A stretch of 22,817 bases of DNA from a virus. Positions 7,711 to 14,434 of the stretch are shown piece by piece (position 1 is the first letter of the stretch; the number at the start of each line of letters is the position of its first letter). Where the stretch lies: the IMG/VR virus record IMGVR_UViG_3300042445_002558, positions 1 to 22,817 of that record; one strand, written 5' to 3'. The position numbers and the translations under genes are program-made. The notes beneath the pieces were generated by a model, which saw nothing but the letters and a program-made list of their open reading frames with translations, searched no databases and was not told the DNA's origin.

Positions 7711-8341
7711 GTTTTTAACTGAATTATTTGAAGCAAAAACTAAAGATATTGTTGTAGTTTATCCTGGCCGCTTTCAACCTTTTCATAAAGGACACAAAGC
7801 AGTTTATGACTATCTATGTAGAAATTATGGTGCAGATAAAGTTTTTATTTGCACCAGCTCCAAAGTAGAAATGCCACGTAGTCCTTTTAACTTTCAAGAA
7901 AAGTTAGAGATGATAAAATTAACTGGCATTAATCCAAATAGAGTTGTTCAATCATCTCAGCCATATCGTGCTCAAGAAATAATAGCAAATTACGATCCTT
8001 CTAATACGATATTACTGTTTGCAGTTAGTGCCAAAGATATGGCTGAAGATCCCCGTTTTAAATTTAGTCCCAAAAAAGATGGCAGTCCAAGTTATTTTCA
8101 AGCTCTACCAAAGAATCTTAATCAGACAGAAACATCTGATAAACATGCTTATATCATAACAGTTCCTACATTTGAATTCAATGTATTAGGAAAACCTATG
8201 CAAAGTTCAACTGAAATCCGATCTCAATTTGCAACAGTTGATGAAAATACTAAAAAATTAATTATTAAAGATTTATTTGGTTCATTTAATGATATTGTGT
8301 ATAATATAATGTCATCTAAGATAACAGAACATTCTAATTAA
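7709..8341 (+). CDS. NMN adenylyltransferase-like nucleotidylyltransferase with T4 Alt-like leader
   Basis: IVVVYPGRFQPFHKGH at residues 14-29 contains GRFQPxHxGH, the signature of the nucleotidylyltransferase superfamily that binds ATP and transfers AMP; a partner motif SSTEIRSQF near 166-174 matches the (I/S)SSTxIR loop. Together these point to an NMN adenylyltransferase or close relative (NAD synthesis), although pantetheine-phosphate or cytidylyl transfer cannot be excluded. The first residues, MFLTELFEAKTKD, precede the catalytic strand and resemble the T4 Alt leader MELITELFDED, with LFE as a possible gp21-type cleavage site. This suggests packaging in the head, by inference. The start codon sits in an 11-bp hairpin. 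The stop overlaps the next start (TAATG). Confidence 0.8.
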   Translation: MFLTELFEAKTKDIVVVYPGRFQPFHKGHKAVYDYLCRNYGADKVFICTSSKVEMPRSPFNFQEKLEMIKLTGINPNRVVQSSQPYRAQEIIANYDPSNTILLFAVSAKDMAEDPRFKFSPKKDGSPSYFQALPKNLNQTETSDKHAYIITVPTFEFNVLGKPMQSSTEIRSQFATVDENTKKLIIKDLFGSFNDIVYNIMSSKITEHSN

Positions 8342-8640
8342 TGCATCCTATAGAGTTTTTAGTTGAAATACATTGTTTGTACGTTGAACCTAATAGCCGA
8401 TATCGAATCTATGCTAATAATAATTTATTAGTAGAACGTACATGGCGATGGGGTACAAATATATATATTGAAGAAAATATTTGGTTAAATCTTAATCTTG
8501 GATTTGAAAATATTATCAAAATTGAATCATTATCTATTCATAAATCATTACCTCCATTTATATTAAAAAATTTTAAGATTATTGATCGTCCGATTAATAT
8601 AACGTCAAATACTAATCTTGCAGTTAGTTTTGTAATATAA
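8341..8640 (+). CDS. Small beta-rich phage protein with capsid-leader-like start
   Basis: The 99 residues read as strands: FLVEIHCLYVEPNSRYRIYANNNLLVERTW, NIYIEENIWLNLN, NIIKIESLSIH, PFILKNFKII. The pattern 'RYRIY.NN.LL.ERTW' suggests a small beta-sandwich found beside similar proteins in phages; no catalytic motif. The start MHPIEFLVE fits the (E/D)F(I/L)xE leader pattern seen across this region, but here that segment could also be simply the first strand of the fold. It overlaps the preceding gene by one base (TAATG). Function unknown. Confidence 0.6.
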   Translation: MHPIEFLVEIHCLYVEPNSRYRIYANNNLLVERTWRWGTNIYIEENIWLNLNLGFENIIKIESLSIHKSLPPFILKNFKIIDRPINITSNTNLAVSFVI

Positions 8641-8646
8641 TAAATA
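8638..8646 (+). promoter_or_regulatory. Late-promoter-like box TAATAAATA
   Basis: An exact TAATAAATA overlaps the stop of the previous gene and ends 22 bases before ATG 8669. A run of closely packed genes from 8669 to 14360 follows with no obvious further box, so this could drive a long late transcript. Confidence 0.55.
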
Positions 8647-8668
8647 CAATATACTAACGGAAACGTAC

Positions 8669-8845
8669 ATGAAATCATCAGAATTTATTAAACAATTAAA
8701 CGAATATGGCAGTTGTGGCGGCACAGCAACTGGCTCTATAGCTACTGCACCTGGTGTTAGCCAAGGTCCAGAAGTTGGATCATTATTTGGCGGTAGTTAT
8801 GAACAACCTAAGACTCCAGCTAAGAAAAAATCTAGGAAGAAATAA
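8669..8845 (+). CDS. Small Gly/Ala/Ser-rich protein with capsid-targeting-like leader
   Basis: A 58-residue ORF begins MKSSEFIKQLNEYGSCGG and ends with a basic tail KTPAKKKSRKK. The first 12 residues resemble the T4 internal-protein leader (MKTYQEFIAE), with LNE as a candidate cleavage site for a gp21-type protease. The middle (GGTATGSIATAPG, SLFGGSYEQ) is low complexity and the lysine-rich end could bind DNA, fitting a small packaged head protein. It lies after a late-promoter-like box, has a CGGAA word upstream, and shares the base A of TAATG with the next gene. Function is inferred only from these features. Confidence 0.65.
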   Translation: MKSSEFIKQLNEYGSCGGTATGSIATAPGVSQGPEVGSLFGGSYEQPKTPAKKKSRKK

Positions 8846-9945
8846 TGGAAATGAAGAAATTATTAGAAACAATTGACACTATGAGCAAGGCTGAAAAAAA
8901 GCCCGAAGGCGCTGAATTTAAGGGTTATTGGAAAGGCACAGATAAAAGTCCGCCTAAACCCGGACAAAGTGTAGGCGGTTGTAAAGAAAGTAAAAATCCT
9001 AACATAATGCGAGATTTAAAATCTGTTGCTGATGATAAAGAATTAGAATGGAAGTTGTCGGAAGAATTTGAGTTATGGGAAGACAATTTAGGTGTAGAAG
9101 AAAAACGCCCGCATCGTTCTGGCTCACGTGAAGAAAAGTTTGGACAACGTGGTCATAAAGAAAAACCATGTTATGCTACTAAATGGCCATTTGTTAATGA
9201 TGAAAGAAAATCTGATGTAAAAGAAGAAGAAGATAAACCAGCTAATCAATATTATAATCCTAATCCACAAACTCCTAAAATGATCGGCATGTATTTTTAT
9301 GATGTTCCTGCTGGCAAAGAAGGGTTAGCACGAGCCTCTGGACTTAAACAAACAAAAAGTGGTAAATGGGCAATAACACAATATGATACAAGTGGTGCAA
9401 CATTTAACGATTTAAAACGAAAAGCCGATGTTCGCATTGGTACCGGTAAATGGTGGGCTCCAAAACAAGTATCCGAAGGCGAACATTCTCAAAAGTATAG
9501 ATCAACTATATCAAGTTTTGATAGAATGTCTAAGATGGCTAAGTTAAATACAGAATTACAAAAATTAGCAAAATTAGTAAAAGAAAAGGAAGGGCGTATC
9601 CGGACAAAAACAGAAATTAATGAATTTGGGGCAACTCCTGTTACTCCTCCAATCGGAACAGCCACAGCTAAACCAGCTATAGGTGCACCAGCGGTAGATC
9701 CGGTTCAAGCTAAAAATGTAGCTGCCGCAACTGCAACATTAAAATCTGCAACTAGTAATCCTGCAGCACCAACTGCAATTGCAAAGGCAATTAATAATGC
9801 TTCAACTGGAGCAACAGTTAATGCACAAGATATGAAAGCATTGGCACCAATGATGGGACTTGTAGGACAGGCAGCTCAGGATCCAAAATTAGCTAATCAA
9901 TTTAAATCATTTGCTGTTCAAGCACAACAAGCAATGAAAAAATAA
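8845..9945 (+). CDS. Lysine-rich, Ala-tailed phage protein, likely virion or head-internal
   Basis: The 366-residue product starts MEMKKLLETIDTMSKAEKK, a helical leader with LLE as a candidate cleavage site. Next come a charged region with FKGYWKGTDKSPPKPG, an acidic helix ELEWKLSEEFELWEDNL (near 67-83) and a basic stretch KRPHRSGSREEKFGQRGHKEKP. A small folded-looking segment (about 145-205) contains MIGMYFYDVPAG and KWAITQYDTSG. The last 100 residues are Ala/Pro/Thr-rich, then helical (KALAPMMGLVGQAAQDPKL). The mixture of charged low-complexity and helical parts suits a scaffold or internal head protein. I cannot name it. It is coupled to 8669 by TAATG and followed at 9957 by another leader-bearing gene. 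Confidence 0.65.
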   Translation: MEMKKLLETIDTMSKAEKKPEGAEFKGYWKGTDKSPPKPGQSVGGCKESKNPNIMRDLKSVADDKELEWKLSEEFELWEDNLGVEEKRPHRSGSREEKFGQRGHKEKPCYATKWPFVNDERKSDVKEEEDKPANQYYNPNPQTPKMIGMYFYDVPAGKEGLARASGLKQTKSGKWAITQYDTSGATFNDLKRKADVRIGTGKWWAPKQVSEGEHSQKYRSTISSFDRMSKMAKLNTELQKLAKLVKEKEGRIRTKTEINEFGATPVTPPIGTATAKPAIGAPAVDPVQAKNVAAATATLKSATSNPAAPTAIAKAINNASTGATVNAQDMKALAPMMGLVGQAAQDPKLANQFKSFAVQAQQAMKK

Positions 9946-9956
9946 AGAGAATATAA

Positions 9957-10193
9957 ATGAAATCAACGGATTTTTTAGATACCAATATACAAGTTAATGA
10001 AGATATTAATCAAAAAGATAGTATTCGAATTGATGTACCTTTATTAATTCGCTTATTAGAATATGCACGTGAAGATGCTAAAACCGATTTAGATTTACAT
10101 AATGTTGCAGAAAAATTAATTAATCTCAGTCAAACTGGACATATATTAACGATGAATGACTATACTAAAATTTGTGATACAGAAGGACGATAA
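9957..10193 (+). CDS. Small conserved-type phage protein, 78 residues
   Basis: It begins MKSTDFLDTNIQVNED, a leader-like start, and continues with an all-helical domain: IRIDVPLLIRLLEYAREDAKTDLDLHNVAEKLI, then a short segment TGHILTMNDYTKIC. The regular amphipathic helices suggest a small folded helical domain; no enzyme motif is present. AAAGAG lies just upstream of the ATG as ribosome binding site. The stop is directly followed by the ATG of the glycine-rich adhesin. Function unknown; a head or structural accessory role is only inferred from context. Confidence 0.65.
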   Translation: MKSTDFLDTNIQVNEDINQKDSIRIDVPLLIRLLEYAREDAKTDLDLHNVAEKLINLSQTGHILTMNDYTKICDTEGR

Positions 10194-10973
10194 ATGACTT
10201 TACATATTAAAGCTGCAGGATCATGGAGAAAAGTTTTAGCGGTATCAGTTAAAGTTGCTGGGAGGTGGCGAGATTGTGTTGATGGACTTTATAATGATGA
10301 TGGAACATGGAAATCTTTTTTGTACGAACCAGGTAGTATTGAAACTGATCCACCACCAACGCCTTACACGCCACCTATATTAATAATAGACCCACCTATA
10401 ACAGTTGATCCTTACAAACCAGGTCATTTCCATTCAGATAAACCAGGAACAACTACTTTTGTAGTTCCACTTGGTGTGTTTAGCATAGGTGTATCAGTAT
10501 GCGGTGGGGGTGGAGGAGCAACTGGTTCATCATGGACTGGCGGTGATGCATGTGGCGGATCTGGTGGGGGTGGGGGAGGGACCGCAAGTACGACATTTAA
10601 AGTTATTCCAGGACAAGTTCTTACAATTGTCGTTGGCATTGCCGGAAAAGGTGGTGCAAGTGGTGCCAGTAAAGACGGAAAATCAGAACGCGGTGGTGAT
10701 GGTGGAATATCTAAAGTTACTGGCGGAACTTCAGTTCATGGCGGTGTCGGAGTCTGCTTTGGTTATGGTGGAACTGGTAGTGGAAGTGGTTATCCAAACG
10801 CAATGGGAATGGGAGGAGTGGGTTTTGGAGGTGGTGTTAGTCCCACCAGTGGTGGGAATGGGACACAAGGTGGGGTAGGGAGAAACTATAGTATGGGTGC
10901 TGGCGGTCAGCCTAATGGTGGGGCTGGCAATAGTGGAGACGGCGGAGCTGGCTGGGTTTCGTTGTCATGGTAA
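10194..10973 (+). CDS. Glycine-rich tail-fibre tip / adhesin-like protein
   Basis: The N-terminus has a repeated word, AAGSWRKVLAVSVKVAGRWRDCVDGLY (two copies of aGxWR), seen at attachment domains of phage fibre proteins. A proline-rich spacer (about 55-80) follows. From residue 85 the protein is a beta framework (TTTFVVPLGVFSIGVSVCGG, FKVIPGQVLTIVVGIAGKGG) filled with polyglycine runs (GGGGGATG, GGSGGGGGGT, GGVGFGGGV, GGAGNSGDGGAGW). This matches glycine-rich phage fibre domains and the polyglycine-helix adhesins of the T-even gp38 type, where glycine-rich motifs scaffold variable receptor-binding loops. It probably recognises the host surface, though identity with gp38 is not shown. It is 259 residues. 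Its DNA is far richer in G than the rest of the window. Confidence 0.75.
   Translation: MTLHIKAAGSWRKVLAVSVKVAGRWRDCVDGLYNDDGTWKSFLYEPGSIETDPPPTPYTPPILIIDPPITVDPYKPGHFHSDKPGTTTFVVPLGVFSIGVSVCGGGGGATGSSWTGGDACGGSGGGGGGTASTTFKVIPGQVLTIVVGIAGKGGASGASKDGKSERGGDGGISKVTGGTSVHGGVGVCFGYGGTGSGSGYPNAMGMGGVGFGGGVSPTSGGNGTQGGVGRNYSMGAGGQPNGGAGNSGDGGAGWVSLSW
10841..10857 (+). repeat. GC-rich 17-base palindrome within the adhesin gene
   Basis: TCCCACC (10841-10847), loop AGT, GGTGGGA (10851-10857): a perfect 7-bp G+C-rich hairpin, or an 8+1+8 palindrome, in an AT-rich genome. It lies between glycine-coding G tracts and could favour strand slippage or recombination. Confidence 0.75.
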
Positions 10974-10978
10974 AGTAA

Positions 10979-11356
10979 ATGAGAACAATGTTATTTTATC
11001 CTTGTCGAGCAGATCATGCTGCTGATCCATCACACCAGTTATTTTTAGAAAAATTACTGGGTGTAGAAATTGAAACATACCTAATATTTGAACATCGAAA
11101 TCAGTATGATCATGAACATATCCCTGAATATTTTCCAGGTACTAATATATTAATGCCTAGTACTTGTTGGTGTGATATTCCTGATCATGAGAATCCAAAA
11201 TGGCCAAAATTGCATTTTAGATCCGAAGAGGCAGATGAAATCCAATTTCCAGACTGTACTGAATTTGTTGCGGGCGGCGATGATTTATTTTTATTAGACA
11301 TCGATGAAATTCATACTAAGTATGGAACTAATTTTTCAGGACCTGGTGATTGGTAA
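10979..11356 (+). CDS. Phage protein of unknown function, 125 residues
   Basis: The product (MRTMLFYPCRADHAADPSHQ...) is acidic, with four cysteines (two in CWCD/PSTCWCDIPDH), several histidines and aspartates (DHEHIPEYF, DHENPKWPKLHF) and an end GGDDLFLLDIDEIHTKYG. The Cys/His/Asp content might bind metal, but no recognised zinc motif spacing is present. The name-giving family is not recognised. It lies between the adhesin and the ADP-ribosyltransferase-like gene, with its stop directly abutting the ATG at 11357, so it is part of the same transcription unit. Being placed right after an adhesin it could be a fibre accessory protein, but this is a guess. Confidence 0.55.
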   Translation: MRTMLFYPCRADHAADPSHQLFLEKLLGVEIETYLIFEHRNQYDHEHIPEYFPGTNILMPSTCWCDIPDHENPKWPKLHFRSEEADEIQFPDCTEFVAGGDDLFLLDIDEIHTKYGTNFSGPGDW

Positions 11357-12646
11357 ATGAGAGCACAAGATTTCCTCACTGATGCCAGACGGAACCCCAG
11401 ACTGAATCCTAAGTATAGTGAATTAACACAATTAGAACATATTGAACTTGAGTACAGCACTGAAAATATGTACGTACGATTCGTTGACTTACCAAAGTTA
11501 GGTATTAATCCAAATAGCACATATGGTACACCATTTGGTATTTGTGCATATCCACTTGAATATGTTATTGAAAAAGAACTTGATGTTCCGTTTGCTGGCG
11601 AAATGCCTTATATGGTAGTATTTGAAGATACAGGTGCAAATCTATTACATCTTCATAAACCAAGCACAGAATGGACTCCAGACGATCTTGAGTTAGGTAG
11701 ACGTATGGTACCTATTCTTAAATCAGTATTAAAAACTGATAAACTAGATATGAAGACTGAAAAGCATGATCCACAAGATGAAGATGCAACAGAACGTGAA
11801 TGGAGTCCTGTTTGGTCTTGGATGTATAAGAATATTTTACAATTTAGTGATTATGCTAATAGAGGTAAAACAGCCACAAAAATATTAAAACAATTAGGAT
11901 ATGATGGAGTTCGAGATCCAGGTTACGGTATTATATTCACAGATGAACCTGAACAAACTATATTTTTTAATACATCAAACCTAAAATTAATAGCAAGTAT
12001 TGACCGACATATAAGCGATACTTTTATTGCATATGGTAAACCAAACGACTGGACTAACTATCATCCAAAAGAATTAACTAAAGCAGATACTGCCACAACA
12101 AGAAGCCGTTATAGCAATATAGAAAAGATACAAAAAAACTATGAACGTGAGATGGCATATTATTTTAGAAAACATACAGGCTGGTCATTTGAACAGTTAA
12201 TTCAAAAATATCCTTACTTAATACAATATTATCATTCTGCTACACCACAACAAACACAACATTTTCAAGCTATGGTATTAGCTGATCCAAAAAGATGGGC
12301 AGATAAATATGAATTAATGCCAGTTGATTTTCAAATAAAATTAATACAATCAAATTCTGATAATTTACAATATATTCCCAAAGTTGCTAAAGAAACTATG
12401 ATTGCCGCAGTAAATAAATATCCATTTGCAATTGGTGAAACAAACCGTTATAATAAGCATTGGGAACAAGATACTGATGTACAAATTGCTGCATTAAATA
12501 GTTTTATAGCTAAAAATCGTACAAATCCACATCTACATGAGATATTGATGGCATTTGTTAAGACACAGATTAAATACGGAACACAAGAATTTAGAAATTA
12601 CTTCTTTGATTTAAAAGATCTAAGAAACGAAATCCAAAAAAACTGA
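11357..12646 (+). CDS. ADP-ribosyltransferase-like protein with helical repeat C-terminus and leader
   Basis: It begins MRAQDFLTDARR, a leader-like start. Residues about 30-220 hold features of ADP-ribosyltransferase domains found in phage polyvalent and Alt-like proteins: VRFVDLPKLG, STYGTPFGICAYPLEYV, a strand PYMVVFEDTGA, and a characteristic end LGYDGVRDPGYGIIFTDEPEQTIFFN with the GYDGV...(V/I)FF pattern. The family would move ADP-ribose from NAD+ to a target. Catalytic residues cannot be fixed without alignment. Residues 220-429 are helical and resemble DUF4116-type repeats (VDFQIKLIQSNSDNLQYIPKV, AVNKYPFAIGE). T4 injects the ADP-ribosyltransferase Alt from the head, which makes the leader notable. 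Confidence in the enzyme class is moderate. Confidence 0.55.
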   Translation: MRAQDFLTDARRNPRLNPKYSELTQLEHIELEYSTENMYVRFVDLPKLGINPNSTYGTPFGICAYPLEYVIEKELDVPFAGEMPYMVVFEDTGANLLHLHKPSTEWTPDDLELGRRMVPILKSVLKTDKLDMKTEKHDPQDEDATEREWSPVWSWMYKNILQFSDYANRGKTATKILKQLGYDGVRDPGYGIIFTDEPEQTIFFNTSNLKLIASIDRHISDTFIAYGKPNDWTNYHPKELTKADTATTRSRYSNIEKIQKNYEREMAYYFRKHTGWSFEQLIQKYPYLIQYYHSATPQQTQHFQAMVLADPKRWADKYELMPVDFQIKLIQSNSDNLQYIPKVAKETMIAAVNKYPFAIGETNRYNKHWEQDTDVQIAALNSFIAKNRTNPHLHEILMAFVKTQIKYGTQEFRNYFFDLKDLRNEIQKN

Positions 12647-12654
12647 GGTAAGTA

Positions 12655-13371
12655 ATGGGCGGTAATGTTTTTAAAGATGCACATGGACCAAGTACAGGAC
12701 GTATCAATAAAGCGGATGTTATCACCACAGTTGAATGGTTAGAAAATCTAACCGGACTTAATCTTATTGATAATATGTTAGGTACAACTGGCAAAAAAGA
12801 ATCCAGTGGCGACTTAGATCTTGCAGTTGATGCAGAAAAAATTGATAAACAAACACTAATTGATGTACTATTAAAACGTGGCATTGATACGCAAAGTATT
12901 AAAAAGTCCGGCGATAGTGTACATCTAAAAACTCCAATAAACGGCAATCCTAAAAATGGTTATGTACAAACAGATTTTATGTTTGGAAGACCAGAATGGC
13001 AACATTTTAGTATGACTGGAAGTCCAAACGGAAGTCCGTATAAAGGTATGCATAGACATTTGTTACTTGCTAGTCTTGCTAAATCACAAGGACTAAAATG
13101 GAGTTATAAGAACGGATTAGTTAATAGAGAAACTAATGAAGTTGTTAGTCAAAATCCAAATGAAATTGCACATATATTGTTTAATGGTAATGCGTCAGAC
13201 TTAAATAGTGTAGAATCTATAATTAAAAAAATTAAATCACTTCCAAATTATGAAACATTAGTTGCACAATTTAAAGGTGATCTTGCACGTGATCCGCAAG
13301 GCCCACAATTAGACAATATGTATGCTGAATCTACACAATGGTTCAGAGCAATGGAGAATATACTAAAATGA
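12655..13371 (+). CDS. Pol-beta-superfamily nucleotidyltransferase-like protein
   Basis: LGTTGKKESSGDLDLAVD at residues 42-59 contains the G(S/T)...DxD signature of the Pol-beta nucleotidyltransferase fold (D53 and D55 binding metal), and VQTDFMF at 104-110 supplies the expected third aspartate, D107. The rest (about 115-238) is mostly helical, with HRHLLLASLAKSQGLKWSYKNG near 130. Such enzymes transfer a nucleoside monophosphate to RNA, protein or small molecules; the substrate is unknown here. A GAGGT ribosome binding site at 12645-12649 supports ATG 12655. It has no leader of the kind seen in its neighbours (start MGGNVFKDAHG). It is coupled by ATGA to the next gene. It may act with the ADP-ribosyltransferase-like protein immediately upstream. 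Confidence 0.75.
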   Translation: MGGNVFKDAHGPSTGRINKADVITTVEWLENLTGLNLIDNMLGTTGKKESSGDLDLAVDAEKIDKQTLIDVLLKRGIDTQSIKKSGDSVHLKTPINGNPKNGYVQTDFMFGRPEWQHFSMTGSPNGSPYKGMHRHLLLASLAKSQGLKWSYKNGLVNRETNEVVSQNPNEIAHILFNGNASDLNSVESIIKKIKSLPNYETLVAQFKGDLARDPQGPQLDNMYAESTQWFRAMENILK

Positions 13372-13841
13372 AATTAACTAATTTTATTAGTCAGCAGTTA
13401 CTTATAATGGAAAGTGAATTGGATGACATACTTGCACAACCTACTGCAACTGGACCGAGCAAACTTAAACAAGCGGCAGTTGCTGGTGCTAAAGCAGTAG
13501 GTAAAGTAGCTACCGCAGCTGGGAAAGGAGCAGTTGCTGGTGCTGATACAAGTTTAAATATTGTTAAAAATACAGCTAAAGCCGCTACTAATGTATTAGG
13601 AACATCAGGTGGTATAAAATCACCTGGGCAAAGTGGACATTTTAAAAATGTTGACATCTTTGGAACTAATAACTCTGCAGCAACTAGCAACGACGAAGTA
13701 GAACCAACTTCTTCATCAACTGTATCTAAACAAATGATAGATACTGCTCGTAATGTTACTAAAGGTAAGGTTGCAACAACGCCAACTGATGTGCCCGAAG
13801 TTAATGATTTATTAAAAAAACTGCAAGTATTAAAAAAATAA
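13368..13841 (+). CDS. Ala/Gly/Lys-rich small protein with capsid-targeting-like leader
   Basis: I start at ATG 13368, which overlaps the previous stop (ATGA), rather than the in-frame ATG 30 bases upstream, because the encoded MKLTNFISQQLLIMESELDD is a leader-like start with IME as a candidate cleavage site. The 157-residue product is rich in alanine, lysine, glycine and threonine (AAVAGAKAVGKVATAAGKGAVAGAD), with a Ser/Thr-rich middle and a helical end (EVNDLLKKLQVLKK). It has the look of a small basic internal head protein, comparable in character only to T4 internal proteins. No enzyme motif. A 6-bp hairpin with loop GTATAAAAT sits at 13606-13626. Confidence 0.6.
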   Translation: MKLTNFISQQLLIMESELDDILAQPTATGPSKLKQAAVAGAKAVGKVATAAGKGAVAGADTSLNIVKNTAKAATNVLGTSGGIKSPGQSGHFKNVDIFGTNNSAATSNDEVEPTSSSTVSKQMIDTARNVTKGKVATTPTDVPEVNDLLKKLQVLKK

Positions 13842-13954
13842 TGACAACTGAGCAGTTTGATCAGTTAGAACGAATAAAGGAACAATTTCTTCAGCAAAAA
13901 ACGGTCACTGAAGAATTAGAATTGCCAATGGAACCAGAAAATGAGATCATCTGA
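13841..13954 (+). CDS. Possible 37-residue small protein
   Basis: A short ORF, MTTEQFDQLERIKEQF...ELPMEPENEII, starts on a TAATG overlap with the gene before and runs 14 bases into the gene after. It fills what would otherwise be a 99-base gap, and the acidic, glutamine-rich sequence predicts one amphipathic helix. The one-base overlap typical of this genome argues for it. The very short length and lack of known relatives argue against. No ribosome binding site can be separated from the upstream coding sequence. Confidence 0.45.
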   Translation: MTTEQFDQLERIKEQFLQQKTVTEELELPMEPENEII

Positions 13955-14360
13955 ATTTATAGTAGAATATTTACTTTTTACTGCTAAGACTAAAAACATT
14001 AGGATATTAGTTAGTAGTCATGTAAGAGATCGAGCATTAGAACGTGATATTCCATGGCCTGTCATTAGTGATATGATTTTTAGCATAACTAAAATCACAC
14101 CAAAATTAGAACAAATGCTTAACTTTGATAAATTTTATTTTCGAGATCCAACAAATAATATTGAAATTGGTGCCAGATATCATGCTAACCCAGATGATCC
14201 AAAAGGTATGACTCGTACTTTATTTTTAAATACTGTAATAAATCCAACAGATGTTGATTACACACGCAATTGGATTAAACGAATTATCGTGCCATCTATT
14301 CAGACAAAACAAATAATTGACCCAAACTCCCTTAGGACCGCGACCAAAACAGTTGCGTAG
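13941..14360 (+). CDS. Small unknown protein with strong capsid-targeting-like leader; possible RNase-toxin-like fold
   Basis: MRSSEFIVEYLLF is one of the clearest leader-like starts in the window (IVE as a candidate cleavage site). The body, from residue 20, reads IRILVSSHVRDRALERDIPWPVISDMI, then ITPKLEQML, FYFRDP and a strand LFLNTVINP. The H-x-RDR-x-x-ER-x-I pattern recalls DUF4258/RelE-like small RNA-cutting toxins, where an N-terminal H...R.R segment precedes a helix, but this is a weak resemblance. The last dozen residues (SLRTATKTVA) are encoded by an abruptly G+C-richer sequence that belongs to a hairpin array (14328-14423), so the natural C-terminus may have been replaced. Function unknown. 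Confidence 0.55.
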   Translation: MRSSEFIVEYLLFTAKTKNIRILVSSHVRDRALERDIPWPVISDMIFSITKITPKLEQMLNFDKFYFRDPTNNIEIGARYHANPDDPKGMTRTLFLNTVINPTDVDYTRNWIKRIIVPSIQTKQIIDPNSLRTATKTVA

Positions 14361-14423
14361 GGAAGGCGACTACTGCCTTGAGTAAGTACCGATTCGCTAC
14401 CGGGAATCTCTAAAAGTAGTACT
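14328..14423 (+). ncRNA. Candidate structured RNA element in a G+C-richer patch
   Basis: Three hairpins can be drawn. The first has outer TCCCT (14328-14332)/AGGGA (14359-14363) and inner CGCGAC (14339-14344)/GTTGCG (14352-14357, one G-U pair). The second is AAGGC (14363-14367)/GCCTT (14375-14379), loop GACTACT. The third is GATTC (14391-14395)/GAATC (14404-14408). The loop of the second can pair with AGTAGT (14415-14420), a possible pseudoknot; alternatively AGTAC (14385-14389) pairs with GTACT (14419-14423), enclosing the third hairpin. The patch straddles the end of the gene at 13941 and the 111-base gap before the first amidoligase. It is not a tRNA. It could be a small RNA, a processing or termination signal, or a 5' regulator. 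Confidence 0.4.
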
Positions 14424-14434
14424 AATAATTTTAA

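Noticed and set aside
10424-10639. Minus-strand ORF rich in proline opposite the adhesin
   Set aside because: It is the antisense shadow of the glycine codons; no ribosome binding site, and every other gene is on the + strand.
14363-14379. tRNA anticodon arm (5-bp stem, 7-base loop) in the structured patch
   Set aside because: The loop GACTACT lacks the T before the anticodon, and no acceptor stem or T-arm with a TTCGA-type loop can be built around it.
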